Positions 20,542-29,902 of a DNA stretch of 64,000 bases are shown piece after piece. The notes under the pieces are model-generated. The model did no database searches, was not told the origin of the DNA, and saw only the letters and a list, made by a program, of their open reading frames with translations. Each line of letters opens with the position of its first letter. Position 1 is the first letter of the stretch. The stretch is from contig NZ_FORS01000007.1 of the NCBI RefSeq assembly GCF_900114065.1, forward strand, positions 124,001 through 188,000, in the 5' to 3' direction. The stretch is from Stutzerimonas kunmingensis. Its GTDB lineage: Bacteria > Pseudomonadota > Gammaproteobacteria > Pseudomonadales > Pseudomonadaceae. The position numbers and the translations under genes were made by a program.

Positions 20542-21276
20542 TCACTCGAGCCAGATCAGACTGGCGAAGCGGCCTGTGTGCGCGGCACGCCGATAGGAGT
20601 AGAAGCGCGGATCGCTGAAGGTGCACAACCCGCCACCGTAAACCGCGTCTACGCCCGCGGCAGCCAGACGGATACGCGCTAGCTGGTAGATATCCGCCAT
20701 GAAGCGTCCCGGGTTGCGACTTGCAACGAACGCCGCGGCAGCCGACGAATGCTGCGCGAGGAATGCATCGCGCACTTCGGGCCCAACCTCGAATGCCGCC
20801 GCCCCGATCGCCGGCCCCAACCACACCAGCAGTTCATCGGCAGGTACCGCCAGCGCTTCGAGCGTCGCCTCGAGCACACCACCAGCCAGCCCGCGCCAGC
20901 CAGCGTGAGCCGCGGCGACTCGGGTCGCAGCATGATCACAGAAAAGTACCGGCAGGCAGTCCGCAGTCAGTACCGCACATCCCAGACCCGGCGTCTCGCT
21001 CCAGCTAGCATCGGCGGTCACGCGATTTCCTGGAGCGGCCTGGACAGCGACACTCGAATGCACTTGCTCCAGCCAGACTGGTTGGCAACCGAGCACGTCC
21101 TGAAGATGCTGGCGATTCCAGGCCACCGCGGCAGGCTCATCACCGACGTGATCACCCAGATTGAAGCTGTCGAACGGAGCGCGACTGACGCCGCCCTGCC
21201 GCGCGGTCACACAGGCGCGAACGCCGGGCGGAGCAGGCCATTCCGGCACGAGCCAGTCACCGCCCCACGCACTCAC
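20542..21276 (-). CDS. pgeF: Peptidoglycan editing factor PgeF (YfiH/laccase-domain)
   Basis: This 244-residue member of the multicopper polyphenol oxidase-like DUF152 family includes E. coli PgeF, which removes wrong amino acids from UDP-MurNAc precursors. Conserved segments are TADCLPVLF with its Cys, AAHAGWRGLAGG with the metal-binding His, and GPAIG...FEVG. The start is GTG and overlaps the rluD stop by 4 bp (GTGA), so the two are translationally coupled. The gene sits between rluD and clpB, as in other pseudomonads. Older annotations call it polyphenol oxidase. Confidence 0.92.
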   Translation of the reverse strand: MSAWGGDWLVPEWPAPPGVRACVTARQGGVSRAPFDSFNLGDHVGDEPAAVAWNRQHLQDVLGCQPVWLEQVHSSVAVQAAPGNRVTADASWSETPGLGCAVLTADCLPVLFCDHAATRVAAAHAGWRGLAGGVLEATLEALAVPADELLVWLGPAIGAAAFEVGPEVRDAFLAQHSSAAAAFVASRNPGRFMADIYQLARIRLAAAGVDAVYGGGLCTFSDPRFYSYRRAAHTGRFASLIWLE

Positions 21277-22247
21277 CCGACGAAGGCCTCTCGGTCCTGT
21301 TGCAGCAGCGTCAGCAGCCAGACGAAGTCATCCGGCAACGGCGACTCCCATTTCATCCTCTGCCCGGTAACAGGATGATCGAGTTCGAGGAAGCGCGCGT
21401 GCAGCGCCTGGCGAGGGAACTCGCGAAGCGTTTGCACCAGCGTCGGATTCGCCGCCGGCGGAATGCGGAAACGCCCGCTATACAGCGGGTCACCGACCAG
21501 TGGATAGCCAAGATGGGTCATGTGCACCCGAATCTGGTGGGTACGCCCGGTTTCCAGCTTGACCCGCACATGGGTGTGCGAGCGAAAGCGCTCCAGCACG
21601 CGGTAATGGCTGACCGCCGGCTTGCCGCCCTCCACCACCGCCATGCGCTGACGCTGCTGGCCATGCCGACCGATCGGCGCGTCGACCGTACCACCAGTAA
21701 TGATCACGCCGATGACGATCGCCTCGTAGATGCGGCTGACGCTACGCGCCTGCAACTGCTCGACCAGCCGGGTTTGCGCCTGCAGCGTCTTGGCCACGAC
21801 CATCAGACCGGTGGTGTCCTTGTCCAGGCGATGAACGATGCCGGCACGCGGGACGTTGATCAGGTCCGGCACGTGATGCAGCAATGCATTGAGCAGCGTG
21901 CCGTCGGCATGGCCGGCCGCAGGGTGCACAACCAGGCCAGCAGGCTTGTCGATCACCAGGATCTGATCGTCCTCGTAGACGATCTCAAGCGGAATGTCTT
22001 GCGCGACCCACTCGCCCTGCGCCTGCTGTTCGGCACTCAGCTCGAGCACGGCGCCAGCATGCACGGTGTCGCGAGGGCGCAGCACGGCGCCATCCACGGT
22101 GAGCAGGCCATCCTTGATCCAGGCCGCGAGACGCGAGCGCGAGTGTTCGGAAAAGAGCTGCGCCGCAACCTGATCGAGACGTTGCCCGCCAAGGTCAAAC
22201 GGCACTTCGGCGCGGAGTTGGATGGCCTGTTTGGAAGTCGTGGACAT
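21273..22247 (-). CDS. rluD: 23S rRNA pseudouridine(1911/1915/1917) synthase RluD
   Basis: RluD makes the three conserved pseudouridines in helix 69 of 23S rRNA. ATG 22247 gives 324 residues. The N-terminal S4 RNA-binding domain (about 15-80) is followed by the catalytic domain with HRLDKDTTGLM (catalytic Asp) and the GRTHQIRVH motif. The open frame continues 112 codons upstream to 22583, but that part overlaps the divergent bamD promoter region and is not RluD-like. It is divergent from bamD, the classic arrangement. Confidence 0.96.
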   Translation of the reverse strand: MSTTSKQAIQLRAEVPFDLGGQRLDQVAAQLFSEHSRSRLAAWIKDGLLTVDGAVLRPRDTVHAGAVLELSAEQQAQGEWVAQDIPLEIVYEDDQILVIDKPAGLVVHPAAGHADGTLLNALLHHVPDLINVPRAGIVHRLDKDTTGLMVVAKTLQAQTRLVEQLQARSVSRIYEAIVIGVIITGGTVDAPIGRHGQQRQRMAVVEGGKPAVSHYRVLERFRSHTHVRVKLETGRTHQIRVHMTHLGYPLVGDPLYSGRFRIPPAANPTLVQTLREFPRQALHARFLELDHPVTGQRMKWESPLPDDFVWLLTLLQQDREAFVG

Positions 22248-22452
22248 ACGGCGAGATAGGTTCGTCTGAGAGAGGCAGGCGACATCCGTTGGTAACGGAC
22301 GGGCCCGGGGACCGCAGATGGCGGAGCGGCCTTTGGTTTCGGCTACACGCTTGTGTTTAAATACGGCGTCTTTGTCCCGGCGCACCGGGGCGCTCATCAT
22401 AACAGGACGGCTCCGCGCGAGACAGCCAGCCGTCACAGGGACGCAAGCCGCC

Positions 22453-23442
22453 ATGCAAGTGAAACACCTGCTGCTGATCGCCATTCTCGCCCTCACCGCC
22501 GCCTGTTCATCCAACGAAACCGTCGACGAGAATCTGGGTGAAGTCGAGCTGTACCAGCAAGCACAGGCCGACCTGGACAACAAGAGCTATACCAGCGCCA
22601 TCAGCAAACTCAAGGCCCTGGAGTCGCGCTATCCATTCGGGCGCTTCGCCGAGCAGGCGCAACTCGAACTGATCTACGCCTATTACCGCAACGTCGAGCC
22701 GGAAGCCGCGCGCTCGGCGGCGGAGCGTTTCATCCGCCTGCATCCGCAGCATCCGAACGTCGATTACGCTTACTACCTCAAGGGCCTGGCCTCCTTCGAT
22801 CAGGACCGCGGCCTGCTGGCCCGCTTCCTGCCGCTGGACATGACCAAGCGCGACCCAGGTGCCGCCCGCGACTCGTTCAACGAATTCGCCCAGCTCACCA
22901 GCCGCTACCCTAACAGTCGCTACTCGCCTGACGCCAAGGCGCGCATGGTCTACCTGCGCAACCTGCTGGCGGCCAACGAGATACACGTCGCCCACTACTA
23001 CCTCAAGCGCCAGGCCTACGTCGCAGCAGCCAACCGCGGCCGTTACGTTGTGGAGAACTTCCAGGGCACGCCGGCCGTGGCCGACGGGCTTGCCGTGATG
23101 ACCGAGGCCTACCAGCGCCTGGGCCTCGACGATCTCGCCGAAACCAGCCTGCAGACTCTGCAGCTCAACTACCCGGATCACGCAACGCTCGAAGACGGCA
23201 AATTCACCCCTGTCGAGACGGAAGACGACAACCGCAGCTGGCTGAGCAAGGCCACCCTCGGCCTTATCGAAGGCGAGGCTCCCCGCCCGGACACCTCGCG
23301 GGCCAATCGCGATGTGCTCCGTCAGTATGAAACGGCCGCTCAGGACCTTCCCGAAGAGCTTCGCCCGGTACTCAAGGAAGCAGAGCAGCAAGGCGAAAAG
23401 CGCTCCTGGTGGAGCCGCCTGACCTTCGGCCTGTTCGACTGA
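22453..23442 (+). CDS. bamD: BamD (ComL), outer-membrane protein assembly lipoprotein
   Basis: BamD is the essential lipoprotein of the BAM complex, which inserts beta-barrels into the outer membrane. The 329-residue frame from ATG 22453 begins with a lipoprotein signal peptide and LTAAC lipobox (Cys around residue 17), then five tetratricopeptide-like repeats (about 30-240). The tail from about residue 255 is longer than E. coli BamD (245 aa) and ends in a [14 protein letters not shown] segment, as in other pseudomonads. Upstream ATG 22318 is a chance extension. It is divergent from rluD. Confidence 0.95.
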   Translation: MQVKHLLLIAILALTAACSSNETVDENLGEVELYQQAQADLDNKSYTSAISKLKALESRYPFGRFAEQAQLELIYAYYRNVEPEAARSAAERFIRLHPQHPNVDYAYYLKGLASFDQDRGLLARFLPLDMTKRDPGAARDSFNEFAQLTSRYPNSRYSPDAKARMVYLRNLLAANEIHVAHYYLKRQAYVAAANRGRYVVENFQGTPAVADGLAVMTEAYQRLGLDDLAETSLQTLQLNYPDHATLEDGKFTPVETEDDNRSWLSKATLGLIEGEAPRPDTSRANRDVLRQYETAAQDLPEELRPVLKEAEQQGEKRSWWSRLTFGLFD

Positions 23443-23558
23443 CCGCTGACCGACTTCCGCAGCGCCGTCCTTGCATTCGGCGCGCGCGGCGAAACGGGCC
23501 GGCAGTGACCGGGCTCAATTGATCGCAGGCCACCACGCTTAATCAGGGAGGAATCGAT

Positions 23559-23792
23559 ATGGGTCTGTTTCGCCTGCTGTTCTGGATTGCACTGATTGGC
23601 GCCGCGTTCTGGCTGTGGCGCCGTTTCGCGCAGAAGAAAGCCGCCCCCAAGCCTCGCCAGACCACCCTGCCAATGGTGCGTTGCGCTCAGTGCGGCGTGC
23701 ACGTCCCGCAGGACCAGGCGCTGCAGTCGCAGGATCGCTGGTACTGCAGCCGCGCTCACCTGGAGCAGGACAGCACTCCTGGTGGGCACTGA
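23559..23792 (+). CDS. PP0621-family small protein with zinc-ribbon-like motif
   Basis: A 77-residue protein with an N-terminal transmembrane helix (about 4-22), a basic linker, and a C-terminal MVRCAQCGVHVP...WYCSRAH segment. The CxxC plus CxxxH spacing suggests a small zinc-binding knuckle facing the cytoplasm. It resembles the PP0621 family of Pseudomonas. Ribosome site GGAGG is 9 bases upstream. Its last 11 bases overlap the pilS start, so it is probably the first gene of the pilS-pilR operon. Function unknown. Confidence 0.85.
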   Translation: MGLFRLLFWIALIGAAFWLWRRFAQKKAAPKPRQTTLPMVRCAQCGVHVPQDQALQSQDRWYCSRAHLEQDSTPGGH

Positions 23793-25374
23793 AAACCTCA
23801 CCTTCTTTGGCGATCAGGGACGGCGGATTCTCCGCCTGTACCACCTCTATCGGCTGACTATCGGCCTGGCGCTGGTTCTGCTGATCAGCGCCGACCTGCA
23901 CAACGACCTGCTGGAGATGAGCAACCCGCAGCTCTTTCAGTACGGCGCCTGGATCTACCTGATCCTCAACATCATCGTCGCCGTGCTGGTGCAGAACCCG
24001 GAGCGCGATCTGCCCGTGCTCGGGCTGGCGCTGATGGACGTCATCCTGCTGTCCGGGCTGTTCTACTTCGGCGGTGGCACCCCGAGCGGTATCGGCAACC
24101 TGCTGATAGTCGCCGTTGCCATCGCCAACATACTGCTGCGCGGCAGGGTCGGTTTCTTCATCGCCGCGGTTGCTGCGACGGGCCTGATCTACCTGACCTT
24201 CTACCTCAGCATTCAACGCCCCGAAGCCAGCAGCCAGTACGTTCAGGCCAGCGCACTCGGCACGCTCTGCTTTGCTGCCGCCTTCCTGGTTCAGGGGCTG
24301 GCTCGCCGCCTGCAGGTCAGCGAGACGCTGGCGCGCCAGCGTGCGGAAGAGGTGGCGAACCTGGAGGCGCTCAACGCGCTGATCCTCCAGCGCATGCGTA
24401 CCGGCATCATGGTGCTGGACCCGCAGGAGCGCGTTCTGCTCGCCAATCAGGGGGCTCTGCAATTGCTCGGCCAGGACTCGCTGGCAGGCGAACGCCTCGC
24501 ACCACGCTGCCCAGAACTGCTCAAGGCACTGCAACAGTGGCGAGGCAATCCGACCCTGCGCCCACCGAACCTCAGGGCAACGCCTGGCGGCCCAACGCTG
24601 CAGCCGAGCTTCGCCGCGCTGCAGCACGGGAACAAGCTCGACACACTGGTGTTTCTCGAAGACATCTCGCAGATCGCACAGAAGGCACAACAGCTCAAGC
24701 TCGCCTCCCTCGGACGCCTCACAGCCAGCATTGCCCATGAAATCCGCAATCCACTGGGCGCCATCAGCCATGCCGCGCAGCTGCTTCAGGAATCCGAAGA
24801 GCTGGACGGACCTGACCGCCGTCTGGCACAGATCATTCAGGATCATTCACGGCGGATGAACCTGGTGATCGAGAACGTCCTCCAGCTTTCCCGGCGGCGC
24901 CAGGCCGAACCCCAGCTGCTGGACCTGAAGTACTGGCTGCATCGTTTCGCCAGCGAGTTCCGCCAGGGGCTCGGCCCGCAGCAGACCCTGCACCTGGATA
25001 CCGTGGGCAGCTCGCTGCAGACCCGCATGGACCCCAATCAGCTGACCCAGGTGCTGACCAACCTGGTCCAGAACGGGCTGCGCTACAGCGGCCAGCAGAA
25101 TCCGCGGGCGCAGGTCTGGCTCCGCCTGTTCCGTGACGAAGCCAGCGACCTGCCTATCGTCGAAGTGCTCGATGACGGCCCTGGTATCGCGGCCGAGCAA
25201 CTTCAGAACATCTTCGAACCGTTCTTCACCACCGAAAGCAAAGGCACCGGGCTGGGGCTATATATCTCCCGCGAGCTGTGCGAAAGCAACCAGGCACGCT
25301 TGGACTACCGCGAGCGACCCGAGGGCGGCAGCTGCTTCCGCATCGTCTTCGCCCACCCGCGCAAGCTGAGCTGA
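23782..25374 (+). CDS. pilS: PilS, membrane sensor histidine kinase for type IV pili
   Basis: PilS senses pilin levels in the inner membrane and controls PilR phosphorylation. GTG 23782 gives 530 residues, the same length as I recall for P. aeruginosa PilS. Six hydrophobic segments occupy residues about 20-170, followed by a PAS domain (about 195-300), the H-box with His319 (ASIAHEIRNP), and an ATPase domain with NLVQNGL, DDGPGI and FFTTESKGTGLGL. The start lies inside the end of the small upstream gene, so translation is likely coupled. pilA is not in this window. Confidence 0.95.
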   Translation: MGTENLTFFGDQGRRILRLYHLYRLTIGLALVLLISADLHNDLLEMSNPQLFQYGAWIYLILNIIVAVLVQNPERDLPVLGLALMDVILLSGLFYFGGGTPSGIGNLLIVAVAIANILLRGRVGFFIAAVAATGLIYLTFYLSIQRPEASSQYVQASALGTLCFAAAFLVQGLARRLQVSETLARQRAEEVANLEALNALILQRMRTGIMVLDPQERVLLANQGALQLLGQDSLAGERLAPRCPELLKALQQWRGNPTLRPPNLRATPGGPTLQPSFAALQHGNKLDTLVFLEDISQIAQKAQQLKLASLGRLTASIAHEIRNPLGAISHAAQLLQESEELDGPDRRLAQIIQDHSRRMNLVIENVLQLSRRRQAEPQLLDLKYWLHRFASEFRQGLGPQQTLHLDTVGSSLQTRMDPNQLTQVLTNLVQNGLRYSGQQNPRAQVWLRLFRDEASDLPIVEVLDDGPGIAAEQLQNIFEPFFTTESKGTGLGLYISRELCESNQARLDYRERPEGGSCFRIVFAHPRKLS

Positions 25375-25498
25375 GCCTCGCTGCCGGCAACACATCACAC
25401 ATCGACCAAAGCGACAGCCACGACACAGCCGGCGGAGTTAACATGCTCCTCAGCCGCAATCCCCGGCGACAATCGCTTCACGAATCAAGAGCAGGACC

Positions 25499-26836
25499 AT
25501 GACCGCGCGCCAGAAAGCACTGATCATCGATGACGAGCCGGATATCCGCGAACTGCTGGAAATCACTCTTGGCCGCATGAAACTCGATACCCGCAGCGCT
25601 CGCAATCTCAAGGAAGCGCGCGAATGCCTGGCCCGCGAGCATTACGACCTGTGCCTTACCGATATGCGCCTGCCCGATGGCAGCGGCCTGGAGCTGGTGC
25701 AATACATTCAGCAACAGCACCCGCAGCTGCCGGTGGCGATGATCACTGCATACGGCAGCCTGGATACCGCCATTGGCGCGCTCAAGGCCGGGGCATTCGA
25801 CTTTCTCACCAAACCGGTGGACCTCAACCGCTTGCGCGAGCTGGTCGGCACGGCCCTGCGCCTGAGGGCGCCTACAGCGGAAATGCCGGTGGACAGCCGC
25901 CTGCTCGGCAGCTCGCCACCCATGAAGACCCTTCGCAAGCAGATCGGCAAACTCGCCCGCAGCCAGGCGCCGGTTTATATCAGCGGCGAGTCCGGCAGCG
26001 GCAAGGAGCTGGTGGCCCGACTGATTCACGAGCAGGGTCCTCGCAGTGAAAAGCCCTTTGTGCCCGTCAACTGCGGCGCGATCCCGTCGGAACTGATGGA
26101 AAGCGAGTTCTTCGGCCACAAGAAAGGCAGCTTTAGTGGCGCCATCGAGGACAAGCCCGGGCTATTCCAGACCGCCAATGGCGGCACGCTGTTCCTCGAC
26201 GAGGTAGCCGACCTGCCGCTGCCGATGCAGGTCAAGCTGCTGCGCGCGATCCAGGAGAAGGCTGTACGCGCGGTCGGCGGCGCTCAGGAACTAATGGTCG
26301 ATGTGCGCATCCTCTGCGCCACCCACAAGGACCTCGCCAGCGAAGTGGCCGCAGGTCGTTTCCGCCAGGATCTGTATTACCGCCTGAATGTCATCGAACT
26401 GCGCGTGCCGCCACTGCGCGAGCGTCGCGAAGACATCGGCCTGCTCGCCGAAGCCATGCTTCGGCGTCTTGCGGCGGAGTGCGGTGACAGCAGCGCTCGC
26501 CTGCACCCGGATGCTCTGGCCAAGCTGGAAAACTATCGCTTCCCGGGGAACGTTCGTGAGCTGGAGAACATGCTCGAGCGGGCCTACACACTCTGCGAGG
26601 GCGATGAGATCAAGGCGGGCGATCTACGCCTGGCAGACAGCCCAGGCGTATCGGAGAACGGTGAAGCCAGCCTGGCGCAGATCGACAATCTGGAAGATCA
26701 CCTGGAAGAGATCGAGCGCAAGCTGATCATGCAGGCGCTGGAGGAAACCCGCTGGAACCGCACTGCGGCGGCCCAACGGCTGGGGCTGACCTTCCGTTCG
26801 ATGCGTTATCGGTTGAAAAAACTCGGACTGGACTGA
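25499..26836 (+). CDS. pilR: PilR, sigma-54-dependent response regulator
   Basis: PilR activates pilA from its sigma-54 promoter. The 445-residue protein has a receiver domain (1-120) with phospho-acceptor Asp55, an AAA domain with Walker A GESGSGKE (163-170), a sigma-54 contact loop GSFSGA at 210-215, and a C-terminal Fis-type helix-turn-helix (about 405-443). The contact loop differs from the usual GAFTGA by A-to-S and T-to-S changes. The start follows a GAGCAGGA ribosome site. It is 124 bp downstream of pilS and ends the operon. Confidence 0.96.
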   Translation: MTARQKALIIDDEPDIRELLEITLGRMKLDTRSARNLKEARECLAREHYDLCLTDMRLPDGSGLELVQYIQQQHPQLPVAMITAYGSLDTAIGALKAGAFDFLTKPVDLNRLRELVGTALRLRAPTAEMPVDSRLLGSSPPMKTLRKQIGKLARSQAPVYISGESGSGKELVARLIHEQGPRSEKPFVPVNCGAIPSELMESEFFGHKKGSFSGAIEDKPGLFQTANGGTLFLDEVADLPLPMQVKLLRAIQEKAVRAVGGAQELMVDVRILCATHKDLASEVAAGRFRQDLYYRLNVIELRVPPLRERREDIGLLAEAMLRRLAAECGDSSARLHPDALAKLENYRFPGNVRELENMLERAYTLCEGDEIKAGDLRLADSPGVSENGEASLAQIDNLEDHLEEIERKLIMQALEETRWNRTAAAQRLGLTFRSMRYRLKKLGLD

Positions 26837-26895
26837 GCGATGAGCCAGATTGGCGTCGAGTCACTCAGACACGACGCTTGCTGGAGGTGCTCGCC

Positions 26896-27954
26896 TTACC
26901 CCTGCGTCAGCAAGTTGCGCAGATCGATGATCGCCGCATTGGCACGGGAGATGTAGTTGGCCATCACCAGCGAGTGATTGGCCAGCACGCCGTAGCCGCT
27001 GCCATTGAGCACCATCGGACTCCACAGCGGCTCCTGCGCGGCCTCAAGCTCGCGGATGATCTGCCGCACGCTGATGGTGGCGTTCTTTTTCGCCAGCACG
27101 TCGGCGAAATCAACCTCGATTGCGCGCAGCAGATGTGACAAGGCCCACGCCTGACCACGCGCCTCGAAGAAGACGTTGTCGATCTGCAACCACGGCGTTT
27201 CGACGACCTCCTCCTTGACCTGCGGCACGACGCCCGCACGCTCCTGTTCGGGCGCAACATCGGCATCCAGCCGCACCCGGCCAACGCTGGCAGAGAGGCG
27301 CTGGGACAGCGAGCCGAGCCGCGTGGCGGCATCGCCCAGCCAGTTGTTAAGGTTGTCAGCACGCGTGTAGAACAGCGCCTTGGGCTGCGGATCGCTGAGC
27401 CGAGCCAGGTAGCGATCCAGGCCGCGGATAGCGTTGCGGTACTCGGACTCGGAGGCCGGCAATGCCCAGCTGCGATTGTCGAAGTTGAACAGCGGCTCGG
27501 CCTTGGCCAGATCGGTGTCCTCGGTCGACTGCGACTGCGAGCGGGCGAAGTCCTTGCGCAGCGCCCGAGCGAGATCGCGCACCTGCACCAGCACGCCATA
27601 TTCCCAGCTCGGCATGTTGTCCAACCACAGACCCGGCGGCGCGATATCGTTGCTCAGGTAGCCACCCGGCTTATCCAGCAAGGTACTGGCAACACGCTTG
27701 AGCGTTTCCACGGTGGTATAGCCGCTGACCAACTGCCGCTGTGAGGCCTCGGCTGCCTGGCGGCCGCTCTGCTGTACGGGAAACAGATCGGGCTCGCGGC
27801 TCCAGTGCCAGCCGAGCACCAAGGTAACCAGCAGGTACACGCCCAGCAGGACGGCAAGAACCAGCAGAAGCGGATTACCCTCCCGCCGTCCGGCCCCGCC
27901 GGAAGGGCCACTCGAGCGGCCGAGACGAGCGAAGCGATTCTTCCAGTCCAACAT
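26896..27954 (-). CDS. DUF2333 family membrane protein
   Basis: A 352-residue protein matching DUF2333, found next to diguanylate cyclase and chemoreceptor genes in pseudomonads. A short Arg/Gly-rich N-terminus is followed by one transmembrane helix (about residues 27-48) and a large presumably periplasmic domain rich in charged helices. The start is ATG 27954; the open frame runs further upstream to 28155 but has no support there. It is divergent from the GcbA-type gene across 215 bp. I know of no function. Confidence 0.88.
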   Translation of the reverse strand: MLDWKNRFARLGRSSGPSGGAGRREGNPLLLVLAVLLGVYLLVTLVLGWHWSREPDLFPVQQSGRQAAEASQRQLVSGYTTVETLKRVASTLLDKPGGYLSNDIAPPGLWLDNMPSWEYGVLVQVRDLARALRKDFARSQSQSTEDTDLAKAEPLFNFDNRSWALPASESEYRNAIRGLDRYLARLSDPQPKALFYTRADNLNNWLGDAATRLGSLSQRLSASVGRVRLDADVAPEQERAGVVPQVKEEVVETPWLQIDNVFFEARGQAWALSHLLRAIEVDFADVLAKKNATISVRQIIRELEAAQEPLWSPMVLNGSGYGVLANHSLVMANYISRANAAIIDLRNLLTQG

Positions 27955-28169
27955 GGGCAATGTGTCCTTCTCGCGAGTTCTGGGGTTCGACCGCACGACG
28001 TCGGAGACGTTGCGCTGACATGTCTTTACTATAACGCAGGGCCCCTGTTCACTCAGCGCCAAATTGAGAACCACTACCGCACAGTGGACTTCCAAAGCAC
28101 CGCCGCAGTGATAGCATGCCGCCACCATAAAGCCAGGGCAGCGCACCCTGTGCACCGGGAAGAATCGCG

Positions 28170-29765
28170 ATGTCGGATCAGGAAGAACTCAAGCAGCATT
28201 TCGCCCAGCGGGTCATTCACCAGGCACGCGAAGTGCTGGAAGTTTGGCAGCAACTGCAACGCAGCGAATGGAACGAGGACTACCACGCTGCCCTGACCGA
28301 AGCGACGACGCGGCTGCGGCGCTTCGCCGACCGCTTCGAGCAGACCGAGCACAGCGAGCTTGCCCTGAGCATCGAAGATTGCCTGAGCGACGTCCGGGAC
28401 AACCGTGGCCGTCTCTCCAGCAGCACCATCTCCACCCTCAGCCAGCTGATCTACCGTCTGGCGCGCACCGGGCTGCGCCACAGCGATCCACATAATCAGT
28501 CGTTTCTGCCGCCACTGAGCAAGCCGGTGTACATCGCCCTGCAGGATCAGCAGCGCGCCGAACACCTGGTACGCCAGCTGGACTTTTTCAGCATGTCCGC
28601 GCAGGCGTTCAGCAATGTCGCGGCCTTCCGCACCGCGATGCATCGCCGCCATCCGGCCGCGATCGTCATGGAGGTGGATTTCAATGGTCCGAGCGAAGGG
28701 CTGCGCCTCGCCGAGCAGGTCCAACAGGGGCTGGAATCGAAGCTGCCGATGCTGTTCTTCAGCCACCTGGAAACCGATACGCCAACGCGCCTTGCTGCGG
28801 TGCGCGCCGGTGGCCTGGAGTTCTTTACCGGCACCCTCGACGCCAGCAGCCTGCTGGAGAAGATCGAAATATTCACCCGCACGGCGCACTACGAACCGAT
28901 CCGCGTACTGATCATCGACGACTCCCGGGCCCAGGCCACCCACACCGAGCGAGTGCTTAACAACGCCGGCATCGTCACCCAGACACTGATCGAGCCGATT
29001 CAGGCCATCGGCGCTCTGGCCGAGTTTCAACCGGACCTGATCATCCTCGACATGTACATGCCCGAGTGCCAGGGCACCGAACTGGCCAAGGTTATTCGTC
29101 AGCACGAGCGCTATGTCAGCGTGCCGATCATCTACCTCTCGGCCGAGGACGACCTGGACAAACAGCTCGACGCCATGGGCGAAGGCGGCGACGACTTCCT
29201 CACCAAGCCAATCAAACCCAGTCACCTGATCGCCACCGTGCGCACCCGCGCGACCCGCGCCAGAAGTCTGAAGGCACGCATCGTCCGCGACAGCCTGACC
29301 GGGCTCTACAACCACACCCACAGCCTGCAGTTGCTCGAGGACGCCCGCTTCCGTGCGCGCCGCGACAACAGCCCGCTAAGCTTCGCCATGCTGGATATCG
29401 ACCACTTCAAGCAGGTCAACGACACCTTTGGCCACCCAATGGGCGACCGGGTGATCAAGAGCCTCGCGCTGTTCCTGAAGCAGCGTTTGCGCAAGACCGA
29501 TCACATCGGCCGCTACGGTGGCGAAGAGTTCGCTGTGGTATTGCCGGACACGCCAGCGGACGTCGCCTGCAAGGTACTCGACGAGATCCGCCAGCGCTTC
29601 GCGGAGATCCGCTTTCCCGCCCAGCCCCACGACCTCAGCTGCACCTTCAGCTGCGGTATCACCGAGCTGGCCGGCGATGCCGAGGTCAAGACGCTCACCC
29701 AACAGGCCGACGAAGCGCTGTATCGCGCCAAGCATGGCGGCCGCAATCGCGTCGAACGCTACTGA
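28170..29765 (+). CDS. gcbA: GcbA-like diguanylate cyclase with two receiver domains
   Basis: A 531-residue cytoplasmic protein making c-di-GMP, which promotes attachment and feeds into dispersion signalling in pseudomonads. Residues about 1-110 form a helical bundle like an HPt domain. A first receiver domain (about 118-236) has Glu168 where the phospho-accepting Asp is expected. A second receiver (about 244-360) has an intact Asp294. The GGDEF domain (about 370-531) has an active GGEEF at 450-454 and an I-site RKTD at 441-444. The symbol rests on domain order and on the CtpL-like receptor downstream, as at PA4843-PA4844. Confidence 0.85.
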   Translation: MSDQEELKQHFAQRVIHQAREVLEVWQQLQRSEWNEDYHAALTEATTRLRRFADRFEQTEHSELALSIEDCLSDVRDNRGRLSSSTISTLSQLIYRLARTGLRHSDPHNQSFLPPLSKPVYIALQDQQRAEHLVRQLDFFSMSAQAFSNVAAFRTAMHRRHPAAIVMEVDFNGPSEGLRLAEQVQQGLESKLPMLFFSHLETDTPTRLAAVRAGGLEFFTGTLDASSLLEKIEIFTRTAHYEPIRVLIIDDSRAQATHTERVLNNAGIVTQTLIEPIQAIGALAEFQPDLIILDMYMPECQGTELAKVIRQHERYVSVPIIYLSAEDDLDKQLDAMGEGGDDFLTKPIKPSHLIATVRTRATRARSLKARIVRDSLTGLYNHTHSLQLLEDARFRARRDNSPLSFAMLDIDHFKQVNDTFGHPMGDRVIKSLALFLKQRLRKTDHIGRYGGEEFAVVLPDTPADVACKVLDEIRQRFAEIRFPAQPHDLSCTFSCGITELAGDAEVKTLTQQADEALYRAKHGGRNRVERY

Positions 29766-29847
29766 CACGACGGATACCCCAATCGCCACGTCTGACAGCG
29801 CCTCGCAGAGGCGGCGACCTGGCAGGCCCGCGCTCGCTGTAACGCGA

Positions 29848-29865
29848 ATGACATCAAACTGCCAT
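29848..29865 (+). promoter_or_regulatory. Candidate Pho box upstream of the CtpL-like receptor
   Basis: Two 7-bp half-sites, ATGACAT and CTGCCAT, are separated by 4 bases, matching the PhoB layout (consensus CTGTCAT) at 5 and 6 of 7 positions. A third half-site, CTGTAAC (29837-29843), lies exactly 11 bases upstream in register. The site is about 40 bp before the start codon. A 6-bp hairpin at 29799-29813 lies just after the upstream gene. Confidence 0.6.
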
Positions 29866-29902
29866 ACCTTGCAAGCCTCCTGATTCGTTCTGCGAGGCGA
29901 GG

